The notes beneath the pieces were generated by a model, which ran no database searches, was not told the origin of the DNA, and saw only the letters and a program-made list of their open reading frames with translations. From Adiantum capillus-veneris (lineage: Eukaryota > Streptophyta > Polypodiopsida > Polypodiales > Pteridaceae), in NCBI GenBank assembly GCA_014529385.2, contig CM043953.1, forward strand, positions 90,242,342 to 90,306,341: DNA of 64,000 bases, in the 5' to 3' direction. This document shows, piece by piece, positions 55,705 to 64,000 of the stretch. How positions within the stretch are numbered: the stretch's first letter is position 1; every line of letters begins with the position of its first letter. A program made the position numbers and the translations under genes.

Positions 55705-56545
55705 AATGAATACCCATTCCAATTATCCTCTACATCAAGACAAGAAGTAGGTCTATAGATGACCTAGGTCCTCCTCTTCTCCTCATCTTCAAGGTCATAC
55801 TACAACAATCCAAAATATATTTAAGAAAGGATAGGACTCTCACCTGCATCCATATAAAAAAGAAAATGTATTTAATTAGCCTTGGATACATATTATAGCT
55901 GTCAAAGAGCCTATCAGTTGTTATCCATGTCAACACTTAAACATAATGAAATTAGCTATTGTCCTATTTCATACAAACCTCTTAAACATAATTAGATTAA
56001 CTATTGTCCTATTTATTACAAACTCAAAGAGTTCGATGTATAAAAGCAAAAAGTAATTGACAAAGCAATGCGTATGTATATTGGTTAAAGACTAACTATC
56101 ACATGTACAAGTGTGTTCGTGTGTTGATCCTTTCCTAGGCACCATACTCAATGAGGTAGTAGGCACATTAAGTATGGGGCCGCTACCTCATCAGTAAGAT
56201 AAGTATGTAAGTAAAGCCTGATAGGTGGTTATCTCTGATAAGACAGACTTAGTTAGAGTGTTGCTTAGTTTCTCTCAAAACTTAAACAAGGATTAGCAAG
56301 GATAATGTGAACATTGTAGTCCAATAGGAGTTATCTTTGTGAGCATGTATTAGATAGAGTGTTTGTAAACAATGTCCTTCCATAGGTTGTCCATTTAAAG
56401 GTAGTCTTTCCTTGGAAAAATACATCAAGTTATAAAAACCTCTAAAAAGGAAGATTGAGGAAATTCGTAGTTTGTGTCTCCTAAAACCAGCTAAGTTAAA
56501 GGACTACTTTGGCTATGAATAGGAACCCTGTCTAGGGTTTTTTCT
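55705..56545. repeat. Dispersed 0.8-kb direct repeat, copy 1
   Basis: From 'cattccaattatcctctacatcaagacaagaag' to 'ccttggaaaaatacatcaag' and beyond. It matches 58074-58845 with many substitutions and small indels. It contains a tRNA box-like 'tggttaaag...catgtacaagtg'. No coding sequence recognised; type unknown. Confidence 0.75.
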
Positions 56546-56866
56546 AGGCTGTCTACAACCTAAGTAAGAATTACCGGGAGACTATAGACAAAGTGTACTT
56601 CAGAGCCAGTGTCCCTACCCATTGGGGACGGTTATGGAGCGAGTTGAATGGAGCGAGCTTTGGAGCAAGCTTTTTTTATTTTTTCATCCCACCAGCACTA
56701 CCTCCCATTGCCGCCCCTAAGCACCCATTGACACCACCATCTTAGCCTACCACTGGTGGTTAGTGGTGCTAACTTACTACCACCATGTACCGCCCCTAAT
56801 CCTACAACCACAACCCATTGCCGCCCCTCCCTCCGGTGGAGTAGCCAAGAACCTCCTCCTCCTCCT

Positions 56867-56879
56867 TGTGTGTGTGTGT

Positions 56880-56910
<31 letters not shown>

Positions 56911-56924
56911 AGACCCTACCCTCT

Positions 56925-56985
<61 letters not shown>

Positions 56986-57090
56986 ACCCCAAGGCACTAT
57001 CGATTTTGCTAGTGCTTTGTCTTTTTTATTATATCAAACCCCCTTCCCCCCTCTCCCTCTCATGATCCCTCTAACTCATCCCCTCTATTG

Positions 57091-57155
<65 letters not shown>

Positions 57156-57521
57156 CTCTCCGCCACACCTTGCTCTCTCTCAACCCTAGCCTTTGCTTGT
57201 ACTCCTCTAAATCTGTCAGCCTCAATCTCTAACTGATGTGATGATGTGCGCATCTATCCAACAACACATCGTAATCCATGGGATAGATGAGTGTTCATGT
57301 AGGCGAGTCTGGTCACAAAACCATCCTTTGTAAGCTCAAGGATATGCTCTCTGTAGAAAGCCATCTTTGTGCCAAGCACATGCATAGGGTGTATCCATGT
57401 CCTCCTAGTGTCTAACTAAATCAAGTCCTGTCTGATGAGCTGAGTGATCTCGGTCCATGTGAGAGACAACGAGGGTGCGTCTAGCGAATACTGGAAATGG
57501 GGTAATCTATCCATGTCGAAG

Positions 57522-57590
<69 letters not shown>

Positions 57591-57693
57591 CAAAGAGAGA
57601 GATAGAGAGAGGGAAGATATGGAGCGAGGGAAAGAGATAGAGGGAAGAGGTGGGGGCAGGGAGAGAGAGGGGGGGGGGAAGACATGGGGAGAG

Positions 57694-57763
<70 letters not shown>

Positions 57764-57800
57764 GGGTATAGAGTGATAGGAAAAGAGAGAGGAAGAAGGG
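56867..57800. repeat. Cluster of TG, CT and GA microsatellites
   Basis: (TG)n 56867-56909, (CT)n about 56929-56981, (CT)n about 57092-57151, (GA)n 57523-57586 and 57697-57759, within a wider purine/pyrimidine-skewed stretch to about 57955. Apparent ORFs here are simple-repeat artefacts. Confidence 0.9.
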
Positions 57801-58073
57801 AGAGGAGGACCTTGAGGAAGGGAGGGCGGTTGCGAGAGGAGAAGATGGAGGAATGGAGTGTAGTTAGAGGAGTAGATGGAGAGAGGAGGTCGAGGAGAGG
57901 GAGGATGCTGGAGGAGGAGGCTGAGGAGGAGGAGCAAGGGAAGAGGAGGAAGGCAAGGTAGGGATGGCAGTCCTCCAAAACAAAAAAAAAACTCGCTTCA
58001 CACAACAACAAAGTAGTATGCACAAAAATATTTTTGTATTCAAAGCATTTTTGTGCATTTATTTTAGCTAGCC

Positions 58074-58845
58074 TGAATATTCATTCCAACTATTGTCTAC
58101 ATCAAGACAAGAAGCATGTCTATAGATAAACTCGGTCCTCATTTTCGAGGACCGTAGCAAGCCTAAACATCTTTAAGCAATGATAGGACTCTCACCTGCA
58201 TCCATATAAATAAGACAACATATTTTGCTAGCCTTGGATACACATTACAAGTGTCAAAGAGCCTATCGATTGTTTTATATGTCAACACTTAAACATAGCA
58301 AGATTATCTATTGTCCTATTTAGTACAAACTTTAAGAGCTCAATGTATAAAGCCAAAAACTAATTGGCAGAGCAATGTGTGTGTATTGGTTAAAGTCATA
58401 GACTACATATCACATGTTCAAGTGGGTGTGTCTACCCTTTCCCAGTACCATACTTAATGAGGTAGTAGACCCATTACATATGGACCCACTACCTCATTAG
58501 TAAGATATGTAGGTAAAGCCCGATGTTAGACTAGCTAGTGGTCATTTGTTGCTTAGGTTCTCTCAAAAATTATACAAGAATTAGCAAGGATAATGTGAGC
58601 ATTGTACTCTAATAGGATTTTTAAGGCTTGTGAGCCAGTATTAGACAATGTTTCTGCAAACATTGTACTCTAGTAGGACCTTTAATCCTTTGTTAGCAGG
58701 CATTAGATAAAGTTTTGTAAGCATTTTCCTTTGGTAGGTTGCCCATTTAAAGTTATTCTTTCCTTGGAAAAAGACATCAAGGTTTTTTTTTTTTGAAAAG
58801 GAAGAGTGGAATTGGTAGTTCCTATCTCCAGATCTGAGCTAAGTC
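58074..58845. repeat. Dispersed 0.8-kb direct repeat, copy 2
   Basis: Matches copy 1 at 55705-56545 in the same orientation. It contains 'ggttaaagtcatagactacatatcacatgttcaagtggg', loosely like tRNA boxes A and B, so an origin as a SINE-bearing repeat is possible. Confidence 0.75.
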
Positions 58846-58847
58846 GT

Positions 58848-58901
58848 GGCAAGCAACAACTGTGCTAGAGCGCGCGCGCACACATACACACACACACACA
58901 C

Positions 58902-58992
<91 letters not shown>

Positions 58993-59197
58993 ACCTGGTT
59001 GGTCTTCGTGGACTGCGATAGTGACGTCTTTTGCTCCCAACCCCTAGGCAACCTCGTCAAGGCCATCAACTCCACATTTTGTGTAGGCCCGAGTTTGATC
59101 TTGCGTGTGTGTGTGTGTGTGTGTGTGTAAGCAGGTGCTCCCATGACACCCTTTCACCCTTTGGCCCTACAAGGGTGGCTTCCTATGAGCACCATAT

Positions 59198-59286
<89 letters not shown>

Positions 59287-59487
59287 CCATGCAATCCATG
59301 CAACTTTTGCAAGGCCACGACCTCCCCTGAGCTCTGATACTAGTGAAAGGACTCGAATACTACCACATGCTCATCTCCACCCGACCTTACTCCTATATAA
59401 ATCCATGGTCCGTATTTTAGGAGTCCCCTTGACCATGCATGCATAGATTAGGGCCTTGCCCTCCCTGGTCCTACCATACGCCTGACA
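58848..59487 (-). mobile_element. Short-LTR element K, truncated
   Basis: A 144-bp LTR at 59344-59487 (plus TGAAAGGACTCG...CGCCTGACA) has a TATATAAA-type box near 59392 and is followed on the minus strand by AGTATCAGAGCTCAGGGGAGG, close to the J primer region (GTATCAGAGCTCAGGAGG). The leader contains (GA)41 (59202-59283), (GT)12 (59104-59128) and (CA)(GA) (58879-58991). No left LTR found. LTR architecture and leader layout match J. Confidence 0.7.
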
Positions 59488-59568
59488 TCCCACATCCTTC
59501 ACCCTAAACTAGGTCCCCCTATACCCTTAAGTAATCCTAAACAATGTCACCCTAAAATCTCAAGTAAT

Positions 59569-60259
59569 CTTTTTTTCTAAAAAAACCAAATTCGCAATTG
59601 TGAGTGGATGTATTAAATCCTTCCAAAGAAATGTACAAAGAAACCTCAAGCTTTTGTTGAGCCTTGAGGGGTCTCGTAATACATAGATAAGCTACTTTGA
59701 CCTAGCAAGAGGCGAACCGCTATCTATGTTCTGGTTAGTCCACTCTGGTTAGAAAGATGCTAATGACCATATTCCACTCTTCTCTGCTTTCTTGTAAAAT
59801 CTCCATGAAGCTAGTTGTTGAGAGAACATTCTTGAACACCCGATAGTTCTTGACTTTCCATACTTTCTTGAAGTAATAGAATGTAACAATTTGTGTGCAG
59901 ACAAGTAGTAATTGACTTTTCATCACCTTCCCTCCTAAGAACAGGTCATTCTTGAAGAACCCCATTTTCTAGGTCTTTTGTACCTATTTGTTAATCTCCC
60001 TACCATGCCACCTATAGCCGGGCACTCCTTGAACAAGTGAGGAAGGTCCTCACTAGCCATTTTGCATCCTAAGTATCTATCTGAACCAATACCCCTAAAG
60101 CCCCCATAATCCTTCCACAGAAAGATCTTCATCAATAGTGGCAATTGTGGACCCCATATGTTATTTGGTATCACACCATCTTGACTCCAACCATTGCTTT
60201 CCCCAGTGCTTGTTCAAGGGGGAGAACCAATCAACCAAGATCATTAGAGTGTGGTAGAT
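59569..60259 (-). mobile_element. 5'-truncated LINE 3' end
   Basis: Minus strand: a zf-RVT-like region with KIFLWKDYGGF and GCKMASEDLPHLFKECP (60174-59935), then VWKVKNYRVFKN (LINE C-terminal W-K-x-R-N-like block), a 3' UTR and an A-rich tail at 59570-59587. A perfect 15-bp duplication AAAATCTCAAGTAAT flanks it (59554-59568, 60260-60274), the mark of target-primed reverse transcription. Several stops are present. Confidence 0.85.
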
Positions 60260-60367
60260 AAAATCTCAAGTAATTTCAAAAAATAATAAATTTCTACATC
60301 TAAAAATGGCTTGCCAACCATGAGACTCTCTATAACCCTAAACTAAGTTTGGCTAAACCTTTAAATA

Positions 60368-60372
<5 letters not shown>

Positions 60373-60444
<72 letters not shown>

Positions 60445-60610
60445 CCAAACTCACAATAGTGAGTGCAATTATTGTACTCCCAAAATAAATGTACAACAAG
60501 ACTTCAAGCTCCTGTCGAGCCTTGATGGATATTATATTACATCGGCAAGCTACCATGCCTCATTAGGAGACGAAAACCTACCCATATTCAGGCTAAACCA
60601 TCAGAGCGGC
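60373..60610 (-). mobile_element. Second LINE 3' UTR fragment with a (TA)n tail
   Basis: 60442-60600 resembles the 3' UTR of the neighbouring LINE (59585-59745: 'caaactcacaatagtgagtg', 'caagctcctgtcgagccttga'). On the minus strand its tail is (TA)34 at 60373-60441 in place of poly-A. The 5' end and target duplication are unclear. Confidence 0.6.
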
Positions 60611-61140
60611 ATCAATGGCTATATACCCCTCGTCCAAGTCCTTTCTTTTACCAATGGATAGTAATCTTAAATCTTAAAGTAGTTACCCAAAACCCTCAAC
60701 TAAGTCACCCTAAACTCTAAAATGATTTTCAACAAATCTTAAATTAAGTGTTACTAAACCCTAAAATAATCATAAATCAGGTCACCCATTACCATAAACT
60801 AATCACAATAAAAACCCTAAACTAAATCTAAAAAATATGGCACTAAACTAACCTTGAACCTTAATCAAAGCCTAAATTGCCCTTAAATTATATTTCATAG
60901 AACATAAACCAAATTGACTACTTTACTCAACAAATTAACTAAACCAAACAAGACATTCTAATTAAGAAAATATAACTAGCAAAAATATAGATACAAAGTT
61001 CCCTTAACAAAACCTAATTAATCAAGAGGATTCAGGTAATAAACTAATTAGCAAAAAACTCACTAGTTAACAAATATTGTAATACAATCAATAATAAATA
61101 AACAAAAGTTGAGTTTCCTTGAATTATGCATGTTCCCTTT
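60611..61140. other. AT-rich region with degenerate CCCTAAA-type motifs, no gene seen
   Basis: Units like 'accctaaactaagt' recur (also at 59500-59570 and 60330-60350), always imperfect and irregularly spaced. No coding signal. Confidence 0.5.
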
Positions 61141-61284
<144 letters not shown>

Positions 61285-61618
61285 TAAGTGTGTACGTGGC
61301 ATTGTATGTGCATATTTATTCCTACTTTTGTTTGTGCATATGAATGTATATGTGTGTACCCAGTTGTGTGCTTGGGAGAGGGAGAGTAATATCAAGAGAG
61401 GGGGTTGTTACCATATACATGTGGTAGTGATGTGTGTGAATACACTTAGGACCACAGGGGCATTTTTTCCCTCTTTAGGAGGTGTTTTTTCCCATGCATT
61501 GTATCTATGCCCATCATTCTAGGGCTATCCATCTTTCCATTGCACACTAAGTAATATACTCTCTGTTGTGTGCCTTGATTTTCCTTCGTCTTCTCCAAAC
61601 TGTGTGCCTTCCAACAAT

Positions 61619-61630
61619 TGGTACCAGAGC
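61619..61630 (+). other. Primer-binding site of element H
   Basis: TGGTACCAGAGCAGG starts three bases after the LTR end CCAACA; one change from the initiator-Met tRNA complement TGGTATCAGAGC. Confidence 0.9.
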
Positions 61631-61959
61631 AGGTTGCGTCCTCCCGGGCTTAGTCACCAGCAGCTCCAGCACACGCCTGCTCACTTTTTCTGATTTCTAT
61701 GAGCTTTGGTAAGCCTTCGTAGGTTGACAAAAGTTTCGGGTTGGCTCGTAGAGCTGAGTCTACTCAGATTTCTAATTCGAGCTCATTTCGGCCTCCGTTT
61801 TTACTACAGGCAGTACTGCACATGCTATTTTGTCATTTTATGTAGAATTTTTGTCAGTGTCGTTTTCTTCTACGGTTTGTGCTATATAGCACGTGTTGTT
61901 CTCTGTTCATTTCTGCTCTTTTTGGGCAATTTTCACATTAGGTGCAACATTTACATAGC

Positions 61960-62784
61960 TAACAACAACACATATGTGTTCAAGATGTTTGTTGTGCTAA
62001 GGATAGGTTGGATGGGGACAATTACTCTATGTGGTCTTACATGATGCAACATGTTCTTGCATCAAAGGGCGTCTGGAATATTGTGCAGGGTATTGATGTA
62101 CACCTTGGTTCTGAGGATGTAGGCAATGTTGAGGATGTTGCAGGTCTTGCTTGCAAGGATTGCTGTTGTTAGAGTTGTTTTGCCTACGACAGAACAAGCT
62201 CATTGGGATGTAAAGGATGCGCAGGCTCATGCGTTGATTGCGTTGTCTGTGAATCACACCATTACTCTATTTGTTCAACAAAATCTACAAAACAGGCTTG
62301 GGATATTCTGCCTGGTCTTTATGCAAGCCGCAATAAGGCAAAAATTGCATTGCTGCGTAAAGAGTTGGAGTCGAAGATTATGCATGAGGAAGATGATATG
62401 GACACTTTCCTTGCTAGTGTCAAGGATATCAATGAGAAACTTATTTTTGCAGGTGAAGTCATTTTTTATAGTTCCCTTGTGCAAACTGTTCTTGATGCCT
62501 TGCCAGACTCTTACGAGAATTTTGCTAGTACTTGGAGACTCATGACCCAAGGAAATCCTGAAGTTGTCAAGTTTGATGCATTATGCACATTGATGTTGCA
62601 AGAGTCACTAAAAATAAAAAACAAGACTAGACAGCGTGCAGTTGAACATGATTTTATTGCTGCTCAAAGAAAGCGTGGTAACAGCAATGCAGCCACTTCT
62701 TATGGTTCTTCTGCGAGTGGAAAATCACCTGTTCTTAATGCTTCTGTGGCAGCAATTCTGATGGAAATTCTGGTGATAAGGTAA
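61960..62784 (+). pseudogene. Copia gag of element H
   Basis: After a frameshifted start (NNTYVFKMF-like, about 61965), the frame 62203-62784 contains QAWDILPGLYASRNKAKIAL, LRKELESKIMHEEDDMDTFL and VKDINEKLIFAGEVI. This supplies the segment that the LINE fragment displaced in G. The zinc knuckle (CHYCKVDDHLIKQC in G-like form) is broken by a 4-base insertion near 62793. Confidence 0.9.
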
Positions 62785-62876
62785 AAAATAAGATGCGTCC
62801 CATTATTGTAAAGTTGATGATCACTTGATCAAGCAGTGTCCTAAGTTGAAGGCCAAAGATTCTAAGAAGAAAGAGG

Positions 62877-64000
62877 GTGGTTCCACTGCAATGTTGGTTC
62901 CACTACAAATGCAGCTTTGTTGAGTCTTCTGTGAAAGGCATCTGTGATGCTCATGTTGATGCAAAATGGGCTTTTAGTGCAGAGTGTACCTATAATCCTA
63001 TTGTCCACGATGCATGCATGTCGCTTGCTGCAGATTCACATGTGTGGTATTTTGACAGTGGTGCTACAAAGCACATTACCTCACATTGTGATTTGTTCAC
63101 CTCTCTTGAGTCTGTCCCTCATGGAAATTCAATTACTCATGCCAACAATGCCTCTTATCCACTTCATGGAGTTGGAAAGATTGTGCTTACTGCTACAAAT
63201 GTCAGTTCTTTTACACTTGTTGATGCACTTTATGTATCTGGTATCAAGAAGAATCTGTTGTCTGTATCTGCACTTGCTAGACTTGGTCTTGTAGTCAAAT
63301 TTCTCGATAATAGATGTACAGTACATGATCTTAGTTTCGTTGATGAAATTGTTGCATCTGGCATTTTATGCCGTGGGCTGTATAAGCTCACCTTATATGA
63401 CAAGTGTGGGCAAAATTTTGCAAATGCAGTTTTGGATTCAAAGGATATCTCAGATGCAAAACTTTGGCATGCACGTTTTGGTCATTTGAAATTTGCTAAT
63501 TTGTTGCATTTGTAAAAATCTGATATGGTTGCTTCTTTGCCGCCTCTTGAAGCACTTGTCAAACATGTTTGTGAAGGCTGTATATTGGGTAAGATGCAAC
63601 GTTCTAATTTTCCAAAGGATGGTTCAGTAAGGGCCACATGCAGGTTACAGCTTGTGCATAGTGATGTTTGTGGGCCCATGCAAACTCCAGACATTGTGGT
63701 CCCATGCAAACTCCATGACCTTCATTGATGCATGCATGGGTGTTTCCGCTTAAAGCGAAGTCCGAAGTATTTATGTGCTTCAAACAATTTCTGGCTCTGG
63801 TTGAAAATGTCTCAAAATGTACTATGGGCACCCTCCGTTCGGAACGAGGGGGGGAGTATATGTCTCATGAATTTAATGCATTTTTGGTTAGTCGTGGGAT
63901 AAAATACCAATGTATAGTGCCTTATACGCCTCAACAAAATGGTGTCACTGAGAGGAAAATAGGTCACTTACAAAAATGGCATGATGTATGGTCAAAAGTC
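62877..64000 (+). pseudogene. Copia protease, pre-integrase and integrase start of H
   Basis: VWYFDSGATKHITSHCDLF is the protease active site. LYVSGIKKNLLSVSALARLG and LWHARFGHLKFANLLHL follow, then a TAA at 63513-63515 where sense is expected. From 63525, KHVCEGCILGKMQR completes the zinc domain and LVHSDVCGPMQ holds the first catalytic aspartate. A small duplication of 'cccatgcaaactcca' (63676-63712) damages the next segment. GEYMSHEFNAFL- and PYTPQQNGV-like frames follow to the window end. Confidence 0.9.

Larger units (their letters stand above)
61405..64000 (+). mobile_element. Ty1/copia retrotransposon H, 5' part
   Basis: LTR end (about 61405-61616, 5'-truncated), primer site, leader, gag, protease and start of integrase, running off the window. 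It is a close relative of G in opposite orientation. The LTR lacks its first ~90 bp relative to G, the break lying near the microsatellite. ORFs are broken. Confidence 0.9.

Overview
The window looks like nuclear DNA of a land plant with a large, repeat-rich genome. A fern or other seed-free lineage is possible but cannot be proved from this sequence. The reasons are spliced GT-AG genes, Ty1/copia and Ty3/gypsy elements primed by initiator-Met tRNA (TGGTATCAGAGC-type sites), tRNA-derived SINEs, LINE remnants and long GA/TA microsatellites. About two thirds is LTR retrotransposon sequence, much of it nested. No bacterial-type operon, CRISPR array or intact viral genome is visible.

Two host genes can be built by splicing. 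(1) The 3' end of a + strand gene at 16759-18106 has three exons and encodes the C-terminal cysteine/histidine-rich domain of the DUF4206 / Rubicon-homology (DEF8-like) family. Its 5' exons are not found in the window. (2) A complete seven-exon - strand gene at 23786-47236 has a 570-nt CDS (189 aa). It encodes a small, coiled-coil-rich protein I cannot name. Its intron 2 is about 20.5 kb and holds a nested retrotransposon block. The two genes converge on a 5.7 kb intergenic stretch that contains a SINE.

Layout. 1-15248 is a nested pile. A gypsy-type element X (+; gag at 74-1228, 3' LTR remnant at 12965-13631) was invaded by copia element G (-; 1229-12964). G was invaded in its RNase H by non-autonomous element A (-; 1852-8639). 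A in turn carries two solo LTRs (4116-5554 and 7304-8484). A truncated element I (-; 13632-15248) follows. 15249-16758 has no recognised gene. 16759-23785 holds gene 1, two SINEs and intergenic DNA. 23786-25076 holds exons 7-3 of gene 2. 25077-45538 is its giant intron: an unclassified promoter-like stretch, a fragment of a D-family element, then gypsy chromovirus-like element D (+; 28792-45091). D is interrupted by three solo LTRs (32815-34293, 34434-35666, 37005-37677) and, inside its 3' LTR, by element B (-; 40644-44875), a sister of A. D itself abuts an E-family LTR remnant (45092-45411). 45539-47236 holds exons 2-1. 48793-54546 is element J, with very short LTRs and a long interior without recognisable genes. 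54552-61404 is microsatellite-rich DNA with a duplicated 0.8 kb segment, short-LTR element K, and two 5'-truncated LINE 3' ends. 61405-64000 is the 5' part of copia element H (+), a close relative of G.

Every retroelement ORF seen is broken by stops, frameshifts, deletions or insertions. Target-site duplications (GCAAG, TATCA, GCAAA, GGCTC, ATGCA, AACAG) are still readable for many insertions, so their order can be inferred. The most interesting signals are the split host gene, a family-specific His/Asp-rich ORF in elements A and B, a roughly 34-bp motif shared by LTRs of otherwise dissimilar families, and the recurrent placement of GA microsatellites in the leaders of short-LTR elements J and K.
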